Positions 20,760 to 31,737 of a DNA stretch of 64,000 nucleotides are shown here, one piece after another. The DNA is taken from contig CM046870.1 of the NCBI GenBank assembly GCA_025617745.1, positions 9,786,410-9,850,409 on the forward strand. Direction: 5' to 3'. The position numbers and the translations under genes were made by a program. Position 1 is the first letter of the stretch. Each line of letters starts with the position of its first letter. The notes beneath the pieces are model-generated. The model was not told the DNA's origin. It saw nothing but the letters and a program-made list of their open reading frames with translations, and made no database searches. Origin of the DNA: Heliocidaris erythrogramma (Eukaryota; Echinodermata; Echinoidea; Camarodonta; Echinometridae).

Positions 20760-21214
20760 AATAGCCTCGTCCCTCACCATTTGAAATGTGTGACATGACA
20801 CGTTAGGGTACTTGAGGGGATTTCTTCGAAGTTGTTGCGATCATGTTCAGTAGACATAATAATAAATTGGACAGTTTCATAAGAGTAACACCTCTTTATG
20901 ATATGCAGTTGTTGGATATTCACAAAAACATTGCAATTACTGACTTGGCCACTGGTTAGTCTTACGGACACGCAGAGGGACACCGCAGAGGGACCCTCTG
21001 ACATGCACACTCACAGACACGGACACCGACACTTCATCAACCATCAATTGATTTATTTAGGGTATCTTCGTTTCGAGGGCCATTCTAGGTCCGTGTGATT
21101 GATAGGACGGGGGGCCTAATGCCAAATTATTTATGCGGAGGGACCTAGTGCTGTATCTCTTTTTATCTCTCTCCATCCATCCCTGACTGTTTATATCCCA
21201 TCCATTTTGCTCCT
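20760..21214. other. Unique stretch, possible conserved patch
   Basis: No gene seen. The part near 20940-21160 is GC-richer with a CATCAACCATCAATTGATTT word. Its function is unknown. Confidence 0.35.
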
Positions 21215-21505
21215 TCTATCCCCCCCCCCCCCCTCTCTCTCACTCACTGTCCATTCCTCTCTTTACATCGGAATTTCTCTCAATCTCTCACTCCCTCTGT
21301 CTTTCCTTTACTTCTATTTCTCTCACATTTTCTCTCTTAAACTCTCTTTCTTAAACCAGTTTCTCAATCTTTCTTGGTCTTTCTCCTTCTCTCTTCAGCT
21401 CTACTTTCAACCTGTTTTTCTGTCCATCACTCTCTCTCTCTCTCTCTTGCTCTCTCTCTCCATCTCTCTTCCCCAATCCCATATCCCTCACACTCTACCA
21501 CCTCT
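21215..21505. repeat. Poly-C plus (CT)n polypyrimidine tract
   Basis: A run of about 13 C at 21220 followed by CT-rich sequence. Confidence 0.8.
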
Positions 21506-22044
21506 CTCTTTTCAAGGCACACAAGCAACAAACCTCAAGAAGGGCAGACGTGCTTGAAATTCGGCTGTGAGACAGGGGCTTAAGACTATTTCTCTGTGGA
21601 CCGCGGATCTCGGGGGTTGTAGTAACGTTAGCAGACAGGCGAGCATCTCTTCTTTTATCTTCTCGTTGATGATGCCAGGAGCAAATCTGTGAACTATACG
21701 CTCTTCTAGTTTGTACTTGATACGGCTTAAATTGAAACCGAAACAAACTGGCAGCACTGCTGTATTGGAAATAACATATCTGTAGTTTTTTCTTCAAAGA
21801 AACACAAATTCATCTTCTGTCTTCATTAGCTTTGGATACGACATGCCCTTGCCCACCGAAACTGATGTATTCTGGCAGGAGCACTTTAGAAACATATTAT
21901 CACCAAGGACAAACATCTACGAGTAAGATCTGTTCATTCGAGATTTTTCCATTATACAAATGTAATTTTGATTGAACATGAGATGTCCTGACATGGAGAC
22001 CTTTGCGGTCGTTACCTCAAGCATACCCTCCTATATAATCTCAT
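21506..22044. other. Unique stretch, no gene seen
   Basis: Mixed-composition sequence. A minus-strand frame at 21495-21797 is open but resembles nothing known to me. Confidence 0.4.
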
Positions 22045-22110
22045 GCCGAGATGCAGAAGGTGGTTAACTCTATGTTAAAAGATACAATTTATCGCCCTTC
22101 TGGTTCTCAC
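22045..22110 (+). repeat. Hairpin family C, copy at 22.0 kb
   Basis: Arms GATGCAGAAGGTGGTTAACT and ATTTATCGCCCTTCTGGTTC with a forward loop TATGTTAAAAGATAC. Confidence 0.65.
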
Positions 22111-22442
22111 GGGAGGGAATAAGCAATTGTGTCAATGACAGTCATTAGATTCATATACATGTACTGAAGTATTCCAGCAGTGGTGCCTTTGACATTCATG
22201 ATATCTAGACCATTCTCAATACATACATAAGTACAGCTTTAGAAGCTTTACAAAGACTCTGCATGGGTAACAGTGCAGATATTAAAAAAAAAAAACTTTT
22301 GTTCACTACAAGTCCTTTAAATATGAAGCTTAGTGTGAAACATTGATTACTTGCATGGTAATTAAAACATGGAAACATTGTGTGCTATATAAGAGCGTGA
22401 AAAGTATCAACTCTGTATTGAATATAATTTATAATAACATAG

Positions 22443-22905
22443 TAATAACAATAATAATAATAATAATTACATTTATAGGGCACTTTATATGGGCGTTTTT
22501 AAGCGCACAGGTGGTCTGTCTAACTCAGTATACATTGTACATCCAATAACTTAAAAGCAACAAAATGAAATAAAATATTACTAATACAATACAGTTATTA
22601 AACTAACTACTAGTGTGTGCCTCCAGTATACTATGATTGATTAAAAAGGTAGGTTTTAAGAAGGGTTTTGAATGATTCAATGGATGGGGTATTTTGAATA
22701 TGGGGTGGGAGTTTGTTCCAGAGGGTGGGGGCAATAGATGAAAAAGCACGGTCACCATATCGGGTTTTCGTACGTGGGCCGTGAATTAATTGCATAGAGG
22801 AAGATGAACGGAGGGATCTGACAGAAGAGGAGGATCGTAGGGAGACTAGGTCTTGAAGATATTTGGGGGCAAGATTATGCGATATTTTGTATGTAAGAAG
22901 TTATT
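22443..22905 (-). mobile_element. CR1/L2-type LINE, 5'-truncated 3' end
   Basis: Minus-strand codons 22900 to 22634 translate without interruption and end at a TAG (22631-22633). They contain NLAPKYLQDL, GDRAFSSIAPTLWNKLPPHI and SIESFKTLLKTYLF. The pattern Y-GDRAFS-AP-LWN-LP followed by SF+..LK.+LF is the well-known C-terminal tail of the reverse-transcriptase ORF in CR1/L2/jockey-type non-LTR elements. A short 3' UTR follows, ending AAGTGCCCTATAAATGTAA plus (TTA)n. The insertion keeps only the last ~90 codons and must be defective. Confidence 0.85.
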
Positions 22906-23407
22906 ATGTAATAATAACTCAATAATAATATAACACAGTAGTAGCTCATAATTATAAACTGAGAAATATAAATGTAACTATAAAAACTTCATCAACTTCA
23001 TTTTATTATTATAATGGCAGTATCAGTTTTGTTCAAATTTGATTAATTAGAAAGGAAAAGCATGTTGATTGATATACTTATGACTATCTGGACAAAATGT
23101 TTATCAGACGTTGCATGAATAACATATTTCCAAACCAGTTCAATTATAAATAATGAATAGGTAGATTATGGTAAAATTACCTAAAAGAGAAGATTTATTA
23201 CTGGCAAGGAGAAATTTTTGGTTCATCTGGAGTATTGCTTGAAAATTTAAAGCATGTTCTGAAACATGTGTTACTCATACTAAGCTGAAGGCAATCTAGA
23301 TTTAGCATATTTTAAAGTTAAACAGAAATATGTAATTTTTCCAGAAAATTTGGTCCACTGTTTTGCTTGCATCCATTTAAATTCATGTGTGTTAGAATCT
23401 GGGTATA
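22906..23407. other. Unique AT-rich stretch
   Basis: No gene or repeat recognised. Confidence 0.45.
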
Positions 23408-23415
23408 CACCCATG

Positions 23416-23538
23416 CAGTGACGTATCCAGATTTTTGTGAGGGAGAGGGCACAATATTCTAAACAAATTTCTACCACGCAAATATAAAAGGGTCATCAAC
23501 ATTTTTTGGTGATGGATCCCCCCCTGGATCCGGCCCTG
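23416..23538. mobile_element. hAT-like MITE with 8-bp target duplication
   Basis: The element starts CAGTGACGTATCCAG and ends CTGGATCCGGCCCTG, an imperfect ~15-bp inverted repeat. It is flanked on both sides by the identical octamer CACCCATG (23408-23415 and 23539-23546). An 8-bp target duplication with CA(G)TG/CAGGG ends is diagnostic of the hAT superfamily. At 123 bp it is non-autonomous. Confidence 0.8.
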
Positions 23539-23546
23539 CACCCATG

Positions 23547-24089
23547 CATAGAGGTAGGTGTGTCCTAGAGTACGAAACATGGAGCAGTGAGTGATAAGAT
23601 CATGTGGCTTGATTCAGCGAACATTTGATCCATCGTTTGCAAAAACCAAACTAATTAGCTTTTATTTGCTCCACAAACAAAATCTGAGCATCAATTTTTA
23701 CCACCATAAAACAAAATACATGGGACATATGTATTCATCAAAATTTTGTTCTGACTGTATCTTTTAATAACAGAACCCATCTCGACCTTTAGGTAATCAG
23801 TAAAATTGCTGGGGCTACAAATTGGCCACCTGCCATACGCTCTACGTGGATGTTGAACAGGACCTTTAAGGACAATCTTGACCATTACAACTAGGTCATA
23901 GCAATACTTGAAGTCTCGGACATGCCAAAATGGCAACGCGGGGAGAGGCTCCGAGCAAATACACTTTTCATCCCTTTTTCGGCGGACTCCCGGCAATTTG
24001 GACGGTCTCTTGACCTTCGTCTCGAGTGTAATTACGCAGTATGCTTGGCGGCCGGAAACGATCTTCATGCCAAATTTGCACATTCACCT
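23547..24089. other. Unique stretch with GC-richer right part
   Basis: The part at 23880-24080 is low-repeat and CpG-containing (CTTGGCGGCCGGAAACGATC). Frames on both strands are open but unrecognised. It could be a conserved non-coding island. Confidence 0.3.
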
Positions 24090-24245
24090 TTTCCATTCCC
24101 TCTCTCTCTCTCTCTCTCTCTGTCTCTATCTGTCTACCTCATTTGCTTTACGAATCTTTCTGTCGCTCTCTACCTCTCCCTATTTAGCCCTATGTCTCTT
24201 CTTGTCTCCCTCTCTTTCTCTCTGTATTTCTCCGTCTCTTTTTAG
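24090..24245. repeat. (CT)n polypyrimidine tract
   Basis: CT microsatellite with CTGT and CTAC interruptions. Confidence 0.8.
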
Positions 24246-24792
24246 TGTCTGTGATCATCACTTTCTCTTCCATACTTAAAAATATCTTGAGTATTTCACA
24301 CTCTCAACCCATATCCCTCACATTTCAATTCTCGGTGCTATCCATGCCTCTCCAAGATCGCACATTTTCAGATTTATGAGCAGCAATATCCACTTGAGAC
24401 CAGACAAGTTTACACTCTTCAAATCCATTCCATCAATTTTTTTTTCTCTCTCTCTCTCTCTGATTTCATCTGATCTCTCCCTTCTCTGCTTTTCTCACAT
24501 TTCTGTTCCTTCAGTACATTTTCGGTCTTCTATAAGGTACGTGGCTTCGCGAAACGTGATGGCACGGAAGACCGCGGGAATGACGCATATGACAAAATTA
24601 TTCAAAATCATAATTTCATTTCTATAGAGGCAGAACCAGCATATCAGGATATAGAATTAGTGTTTAACTCTATGAAGATTTTGAAGCGAAATAATATGAA
24701 GATTTTTATTCAGATTAGTCTGACTGTGATTTTAGATGCACAGACAAAACTGGCGATTTCGCTCTTTGCGTCTTTCCCGCGTCTCCCTACAT

Positions 24793-24857
24793 ATCCAGAA
24801 GGACGTTAACTCTGTGTTAAAGTATATGAGTTGATGCCCTTCTGGCTCCAAACAGAC
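24793..24857 (+). repeat. Hairpin family C, copy at 24.8 kb
   Basis: Arms CCAGAAGGACGTTAACTC and GAGTTGATGCCCTTCTGGCT with forward loop TGTGTTAAAGTATAT. The flank CCAAACAGACGAGATGCTCT closely resembles the flank of the 17.0-kb copy, so the family unit may extend beyond the stem. Confidence 0.75.
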
Positions 24858-25172
24858 GAGATGCTCTTTTCTCATCCACACCAAATGTCTGGGACTTCAT
24901 TTTTTCCCCCCCTCTTTTTCCTCTTTTATCTCCCCTTTATTATAGAAATTCAAGCTTGCAGCAAGGTTGCGGCAACTTAATAAGCATAATATACAAGCTC
25001 GCATATTCTCTCTCTATAACCCATGATTTCTTCTGTACAGTTTTGCATTTTCTCCAAATGATTTTTTATCATTTTCCCTTCTTTCTTTCTACTATCATCT
25101 ATCATCACCCCCGTATATTCCTCTAGCTTCTCATTCAGTTCTTCTTTCCCTCATTAATCCTTCCCTCCATCC

Positions 25173-25411
25173 AGTGGCGTAGGACGGGTTTTTAGCCACA
25201 AGGGGCTATGGCTAGAAAGGGCGGGGGGGGGGGGGGGCTAGACTTGGTAGATAGATGTACATGTAATAACACAGAACAAGGCCATTGGATGAGGAAAGAG
25301 ACGGTAATGTTTGCCTTTCTCACTTTCTTTCTCTCTATTCCCCATTTTTTTTCTTTTTCGAGCAAATCATTGGGGGGCGCGTGCCCCCCATGCCTCCTGT
25401 TGCCACTGCCA
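25173..25411. mobile_element. CAGTGGCG-type TIR element with poly-G
   Basis: CAGTGGCGTAGGACGGGTTT on the left and the reverse complement of CAGTGGCAACAGGAGGCATG on the right suggest an inverted-repeat element of the widespread CAGTGGCGTAGCCAG type. The interior holds a poly-G run of ~14 (25223-25237). A target duplication could not be established. Confidence 0.5.
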
Positions 25412-25699
25412 TGCTAATATATCTATTTCCTGGGTATGCCATCTCTTAGGTCAAACTGCAACACCAGTTTTGTGATTAACTGCCCTAATGACCACACTTA
25501 CCACTGACCTTTGCTTTGCAGTAAGTCATCCATTAAATTGCATTCTGAACAAGGTGACTTTCAGACCTTGCATTTGGTAGGTGAGCACAAAATGAATTTT
25601 CAAATGTCAAACAGTATAGAAACATCAACATTTCACCAAGTGTCACATTCTACTGTATGTCACCCATATCGATTAAAATGGGCATATGTAGTGAGAACA

Positions 25700-25779
25700 T
25701 TAACCCCTAGACTACGGGAACCGGGTGTCTCCTGTATTAAGCCTATGAGAGTTAAAGAATTCAGTAGTCAACGGGTTAA
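25700..25779 (+). mobile_element. Family D TTAA MITE, copy 4
   Basis: A full-length 80-bp copy: TTAACCCCTAGACTACGGGA at one end, TCAGTAGTCAACGGGTTAA at the other, and the complete interior. Confidence 0.8.
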
Positions 25780-25859
25780 GAGCAGCAATCACATGTTTAT
25801 TACTATAAATTCTCTCCCATAACTAGAATTTGTCAAACCTACAAGTTCTTTAATGCTTT

Positions 25860-25936
25860 GTCTGTTGAGAGCCAGAAGGGCATTAGCTCTATGTAAAATG
25901 ATATGAGTTATAACACCCTTCTGGCGCTCACCGGAC
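25860..25936 (+). repeat. Hairpin family C, copy at 25.9 kb
   Basis: Arms CTGTTGAGAGCCAGAAGGGC and ACACCCTTCTGGCGCTCACC with forward loop TATGTAAAATGATAT. The left arm matches the consensus almost exactly. Confidence 0.8.
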
Positions 25937-26390
25937 ATCTTCATCTATCGCCGTTTCGGGGTCATTTCAGAAATTCTCTCTGCCCCTCTTTGAGCTTTTA
26001 ACTCTCATCATTCGTAAACCTCCTTCATGCCTTCCCCAAATCATTTGCCCCGCCCCCGTCTACACTCAACTCCCCGATCCCTCTTATATCGGTATCCCTT
26101 TCTCTTCTCGCAAACACACATCAGTCTCATTTACAAAACAAGAAAGTGTGTCGAGGATCACAGTCAAAAGCACTTGCCACTCCGATGCTCCCGAAATAGG
26201 ACTTCTCGCTTTCTTGTAGCATATCTTTTTGCCGTATTTGCCAATGAACAGGCGAGCAAACATCACATTCATGTCCTCAAAATCAAACATTTCACACGGT
26301 GACACTATTTGGCTTCCAATACTACTAATCGTGTTTGCCCCCTCCACACACTGTGGGCTAAGAAGTGTCCGTGTAAACACAGCCCCCATT
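25937..26390. other. Low-repeat island, coding status unclear
   Basis: A minus-strand frame of 101 codons (26084-26389) has balanced composition (for example FDFEDMNVMFARLFIGKYGK) but no recognised domain and no clear splice context. It could be a conserved non-coding patch, a decayed element or an unrecognised exon. Confidence 0.2.
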
Positions 26391-26597
26391 TTTTTTTTTT
26401 TTTTTTTTTTACTTCTCTCCCGTGGCCCCGGCCCGGCGCGCGTACTTGAGGGAGCGACTGGCGAAAAACTCTGATGATTGGCTTCTCGCTTGGTCGGCCA
26501 GCTTAAACACGGGGAGCAATTATGGCAGGGGAAATGGGGAAATGTTGCTCCGTTTGGCTTTCCGAGATCAAAGAAATTTCCTCATAATGGGGAGACA

Positions 26598-26760
26598 AGG
26601 ATGAAAGAGGAAGAGAGGAAGAGAGGAAGAGAGGGGAAGAGGGGGAGGGAGGAGAAAGAGAGAGGGGTGGATAGGAGAGAAAGAGGGAGGGGGTTAATGA
26701 GACAGAGAGGGAGAGAGATATAGGCAGACAGAGAAAAAAAATATATATGGAGAGGAGAGA
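26598..26760. repeat. (AG)n / (GGGA)n polypurine tract
   Basis: Purine-only microsatellite following a T run at 26389-26410. Confidence 0.8.
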
Positions 26761-27440
26761 TCAATTGAGAGGGGAAAATGCTAACTCATTTGAAGATCAA
26801 ACATGCCATTCCTAGAGCAAAACCCATTTTCCTCCACAAAAATTCCTAAATGAAGGTCTTACATTTGGCAGTTAATCATATTAATGAAAAATGTTGAAGA
26901 ATGGCACTCAGAATATTTGGATTCATGTAAAATGACTAAAGGTTTTCTGAAGAAAAAAATACCTTCTACATGTCAACAGTGACCAAGCAATACAAATATA
27001 AGAAGACATTGTTACACATACTGGTGATAAGACTCGTAGTTAATGTTCTTTGCTTTACTCTGAGTCAAAATTCTAGCTTTATTTTCAAATCACTTCAGAC
27101 TCTGTCTCAACATCTTGCTATTTGCTTCTGACAATCAAATATAGCCTTCCACAAAAAGGAAAATGCAAAACCATTTAGGGGCGGATGACAGGAGTAAGTT
27201 AAAAAAAAATATAATGTGGATACTGCATCGTCTATGTCAACTAAGGATTCCATTAAAGTAGATTTGACAGGATTGTTCATTAAATGCAAATGGAAATGTT
27301 GCTTGTGGCGTCAGCAAACCCAAGAATTACAATCGCAATATACGCTAATCTACTCCAAATATTCGTCCCCTACACAAACAAAGCGTGCAATTGGCAAGAT
27401 GAGATTTCCTTTCCCGCTCATCTATCTATGGTTCCATAAT
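26761..27440. other. Unique AT-rich stretch
   Basis: No gene or repeat recognised. Confidence 0.45.
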
Positions 27441-27885
27441 CAATATTGCACTCCATGAAGGGAACTTTTGGAAAGATGGAAAACGTGAAAGGGTTTAGAA
27501 GGTGTTGGGTCAGAGTTGTGGCGAGAGAGAGAGCGTGCAAGCAGAAAATGAAGCGCGAAGTTCTGTCAGACTTTGTGGAGTCGCAGATGCGCGCTTGGAG
27601 ATCTATGCGAGCCCAATTACGACAAGTGGTTAGCAAACGACAATGAGAGACATTATGCCACGCTCGGTGTTCTCCCGTTCAGGGTCGATTTCAAACACCT
27701 ATTATTGGCGGGTACGTGTCGGTGGAACGGCTCGAGCGAAGTAGAATTATAACGCAGCGGCGATTGGAGGGGGTGGGGGAAGATACACAAGGGACAATTA
27801 GGATTCATGAAGCTATGAGCATGCATGAAGCGCTTTTAATTGGATGCATTAAGTTGAAACATTTAGGAATGGCTGAATTACTAAT
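27441..27885. other. CpG-containing unique island, possible regulatory element
   Basis: About 440 bp of repeat-poor, GC-richer sequence. At 27800-27850 it carries AATTAGGATTCATGAAGC, GAGCATGCATGAAGCGC and TTTTAATTGGATGC, a cluster of homeodomain-like words around a GCATGC palindrome. Two plus-strand frames (27446-27646 and 27716-28033) are open but not protein-like enough to call. Confidence 0.25.
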
Positions 27886-28251
27886 GTTCATGGCTGCTTT
27901 TGGTGAGGATATAGAGTGGGGGCATAGAACCTGCATGTTAGGAGGAAAAAGAGGGAGGTGTTTTTTTTTCACATCTATGCATTGTCATATTTCATTCTTA
28001 CACATGGAATCACACAGGCCTGAAAGTTCATAACAGACAAAAAAATCTCCCATTTATACAACGTGAGTTGGAATGTGGTCCAGAAATGACCCCAAAGGCC
28101 ATATTTTGGGTATAAAAAGGCCTTCATGAGGAAAGACTGTATAATTTGGGTTTAAAATTTCATTTGCCCACAGGTACATACTACTCGAGACACTTCATAT
28201 GTATGTCCTTGTCTGTCACAAGTCTCTACACTTACTACTCTTATGTTTCCT

Positions 28252-28379
28252 TCTGAGAGCTAAAAGGATGTAAACACACTTCTTCTGGCTCTTCATGGAT
28301 GATGTCATCTGTTTAGAGCCAGAAGGGCATTAAACCTGTGTTATATGATATGAACTAATGCCTTTATGGCCCTGAGCAG
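28252..28379 (+). repeat. Two family C hairpins in tandem
   Basis: A degenerate copy (GAGAGCTAAAAGGATG to CTTCTTCTGGCTCTT, 28254-28294) is followed at 28309-28379 by a better one with arms TTTAGAGCCAGAAGGGCATT and AATGCCTTTATGGCCCTGAG and a forward loop TGTGTTATATGATAT. Confidence 0.7.
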
Positions 28380-28569
28380 ACTCTATGATGTATGGAATCA
28401 ATACAAAATTTAATGTTCCACTGAGCCATTATGATCATGCACATCGATTATCTGTAAAGCAATGGGATCTAACGCAGATGTGGACATAGTCTAATGCTCT
28501 AAAAATGATTCAAGTAAGGTTCGCTTTAGAGCTGGAAATATATTATGCTATCAAAAATACAGTTCAAGC

Positions 28570-28596
28570 CTGCTAGCTCCCTCCCTCCCTGCCTCC

Positions 28597-28633
<37 letters not shown>

Positions 28634-28865
28634 GTCTCTCTTCCTCTCACCATCACTAGTTCTATGTATTCCCCTGTCCTCTTTCCCCCAATCTTCATTT
28701 TTCTCATTGTTCTTCTCCCCTTTCTAATTTTCTCACATCTCCATGTTTCTTTCCCTTCTCTCTCCCTCTCTCCATTCATAACCAACCCTCTCTCATTCTT
28801 CATCTCTTCCCCTCTCTCTTTTTCTTTCTCTCTCTCTCCCTCTCTACCTTTGCTCATCCTCCTCA
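28570..28865. repeat. (CT)n-rich polypyrimidine tract
   Basis: CCTC and CT repeats, later TTCTC-rich. Frames on both strands are artefacts. Confidence 0.85.
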
Positions 28866-29590
28866 GCTTTAACCACATAATGATCACATTAATTGGCGCA
28901 GGAAGAGGATATGGCACCCTAAGGTGTAACCTATAATGAAACATGTATAGATGTAATATTCCATGTATGCAGAAATAGGCTGCACCAGTGACCGTATTAT
29001 CAAGACGTTATCTAATCAATCTTTATCATGGCTTGAATGAATCACAAAGTCAATTAGAACCAAATATCTTTTCACCCACGGTAGCATTTCAAAGGAATCA
29101 GTGACAAAGAATATAATCAGGAGCAGTGAGCATTTTTAGCTCTATAAAACTATAAAAGAACTCTGGAAACATTTTTTTAAAGATACAAAAGAATACATAA
29201 AACTGTCATGAGGAAATCACACATTTATAACAGCAAATCCAAAAAGTGCTTCCTTGAGCAGTTTTTGCACTGGACGAAATTATATATTTTGCTTTCAAAC
29301 TGTTGTTATGGAGAGATAAAATCGATGCAGTGCATGTGGATGTAATTTCATGAACCCACGTTATTGCATTATCAATGTAAATGTTGCGTGTGTTCATGAT
29401 TAGATTTTATCGTATTTATAGATCTTATCTTACGTGTATTCTACGTGTTGCCTACCATAACAGATAGTCCATGAGTTTGAAAACACTAGTTTAGAACAGA
29501 CCAGTCGTTCATGCCACAGGATTTGAGCATTATTAGAAGGAAAATTTCAATATTTCTTTCCAAATGAATTTGACAATAACTATGACAATA
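28866..29590. other. Unique stretch, no gene seen
   Basis: AT-rich sequence without recognised features. Confidence 0.45.
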
Positions 29591-29797
29591 AAATTTATTA
29601 AACTTGACTGCTAAGAAAGCAAGCACATGGTTGTAAGCAAGCAGGGGGACATATGGCTTTAAGTTTTGTCTGATGGACTTGGTAATGAGGATTAATACCT
29701 GACTAAACGGCACCAGCATATCGACTTGCTTTCAAACCCAGGACCTTCCAGTTTCGGGACCTGGCCCGCTCTACCACTGAGCCTTCCAACACAATTA
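29591..29797 (-). mobile_element. tRNA-derived SINE, second family
   Basis: On the minus strand GGCTCAGTGGTAGAGCGGGC contains a perfect A box (TGGTAGAGCGG). GGTCCTGGGTTTGAAAGC follows with a partly eroded B box. The body continues to an AATAAATTTTATTGTCATAG-like end near 29590. The sequence differs from the 10.7- and 14.1-kb SINEs, so it is a separate family or a different tRNA head. Confidence 0.55.
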
Positions 29798-30290
29798 TCA
29801 AAACCATCTCTTTGATGTTTGCTAAGTCTCGGCATTCAATTCCAAACATTAATCTTTCAATAAAATTTGTTTGTTCGCTTATTCCATCAGTAATACATAC
29901 TGCGGATGATGGATTAATACAATAATCACATCGATACAAACTCAAAGGGATATCCATCAAACTAATTTACCCAGATTACTTTCTCGATAAACACAATTGA
30001 TCACTTATGAAACGCACAGTCCATATTCAATCACTCTAGCAGAGCTTAAAGGAGAACTATACCCCCCAAATAAGTTGCTTTCAACTCTTTACTGGCTTCG
30101 GTTGACTACTGGAACAAACAGGGGAATGCCACAGTCGACTTTTGGCACACACACAGTGTACAAGTATCCACACAATATGGCAGGCCAGGATTTCGATCCA
30201 TGGTGAATTAAGAGTTGATAAAAGATAGAACTTTCAAAGAAACTGCTACAACAGTTTGAGTAAAATCAGAACACTAATACGTAAGTTATG

Positions 30291-30500
30291 ATATTTCAAT
30301 GGTTGGACAATCGCAATCGAAAGGCAATAAATTGGCAACTCAGTCAAGAGTTTCTAATGTCATTCCCTAAATACTTACTATATGTTTTACATATTTCAAT
30401 GGTTGGACAATCGCAATCAAATGGCGATAAATTGGCAACTCAGTCAAGAGTTTGTAATGTCATTCCCTAAATACTTACTATATGTTTTACATATTTCAAT
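30291..30500. repeat. Exact-period 100-bp tandem duplication
   Basis: ATATTTCAATGGTTGGACAA starts at 30291 and 30391, and ATATTTCAAT recurs at 30491. The two full units differ at four positions by my count (about 96% identity), indicating a recent event in otherwise unique sequence. Confidence 0.95.
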
Positions 30501-30855
30501 ATCATAAATTTGCACCCTTTGTTTTGGATATTTTGATATCCTGAATTTACAGATCCGTTTCATCATATTGATTTCCTTGTGCATTTTTTACATAAAATAT
30601 ATTGACGAATAGAAGGTATGTAAACAGATATATGCACCCTCAATTTAAAAAGAAAATTTTGATGAGTTTGTATATATATTCAGGAATAGTTCATTTTAAA
30701 AATTCATTTAATATTAAACATTGAAAAAAAAGGCCAAAGAGTTTATTCTATAGCATTTCATATATGCCAAACAGCTGTTACTATGTTAATGCCAATCCTG
30801 TTTCAGCAATTTTGAACAAGAATGGTATAGATTGAATAAGGGCTTAATATTTGTC
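30501..30855. other. Unique AT-rich stretch
   Basis: No gene or repeat recognised. Confidence 0.45.
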
Positions 30856-30917
30856 AGCTGAAAACCAAAAATGGCGTAACTGCATATTGTTAGAGGTTAC
30901 ACCCTTCTTGCTCTCAA
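30856..30917. repeat. Hairpin family C, degenerate copy at 30.9 kb
   Basis: Arms CTGAAAACCAAAAATGGCGT and ACACCCTTCTTGCTCTCAAC. It directly abuts the family B MITE that begins at 30919. Confidence 0.5.
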
Positions 30918-30918
30918 C

Positions 30919-31058
30919 CTGGGGAATGTTTCATCAAGCGTTTTGTCAGTGATTTTTACCAACAACTGTTATAAGCTACTGAAATCCTTGCATCTGATTG
31001 GCTGAGAGCAAATTTGTCGGTAAAAATCAGACAAAACGCTTGATGAAACGCTCCCCAG
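30919..31058 (+). mobile_element. Family B MITE (140 bp), copy 1
   Basis: The ends CTGGGGAATGTTTCATCAAG and CTTGATGAAACGCTCCCCAG form ~40-bp inverted arms. The core is GTTATAAGCTACTGAAATCC followed by CTGATTGGCTGAGAGCAAAT, which contains an NF-Y-type CCAAT box. No frame. The transposase family is not determinable. Confidence 0.85.
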
Positions 31059-31126
31059 TACAACTTTGTTTTTGTTTGTAGTTTTGTCATGCTGCCTAAA
31101 TCTGAAAGGTTGGCATGCTTTGTATC

Positions 31127-31266
31127 AGGGGAGCGTTTCATCAAGCGTATTGTCAGTGACTTTTACCGACAACCGTTATAAGCTACTGAAATCCTCGCGT
31201 CTGATTGGCTGAGAGCAAATTTGTCAGTAAAAATCACTGACAAAACGCTTGATGAAACACTCCCCT
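31127..31266 (+). mobile_element. Family B MITE, copy 2
   Basis: AGGGGAGCGTTTCATCAAGC to GCTTGATGAAACACTCCCCT, the same core and the same length (140 bp) as copy 1. Flanking TTTGTCATGCTGCC.AAATCTG segments occur after both copies (about 31085 and 31344), so a larger unit has been duplicated in tandem. Confidence 0.85.
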
Positions 31267-31497
31267 AGCTGGCCATGCCAGATGTATTGCTGCACATGAC
31301 ATACTGCAACTTGTGTTTGTTTTGTTTTTGTGTATAGTTTTCGTCATGCTGCCCAAATCTGAAAGCTGGGCATGTTTTGTACCATGTTATGCTAAACTTT
31401 TGGCTCGAGATGAAATATTGCAGTAGTAAAATCCATATCACATGACATTACAAGACAAACACTCTCTAATTGTAACATTTTACACCATATGGACTTT

Positions 31498-31578
31498 TTA
31501 ACCCATAGACCACGGGAACTGGGTGGCTCCTGTATTAAGCCTATGAGAGTTTTAAAAATCCAGTAGTCAATGGGTTAA
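31498..31578 (+). mobile_element. Family D TTAA MITE, copy 5
   Basis: TTAACCCATAGACCACGGGA to CAGTAGTCAATGGGTTAA with the complete interior. Confidence 0.8.
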
Positions 31579-31737
31579 TTCAAGTACAAATAAATATGTT
31601 CATTTTGCAAAAACTATAATCAGCATCATTAAAAACAAAAGTAAAAATAAACGTTCACATGTGAACACAGGATTTAAAATTTTTTCAATATCATATTGAT
31701 CAAGTAAACACCTACTTATCATCATATCTGTATAATC

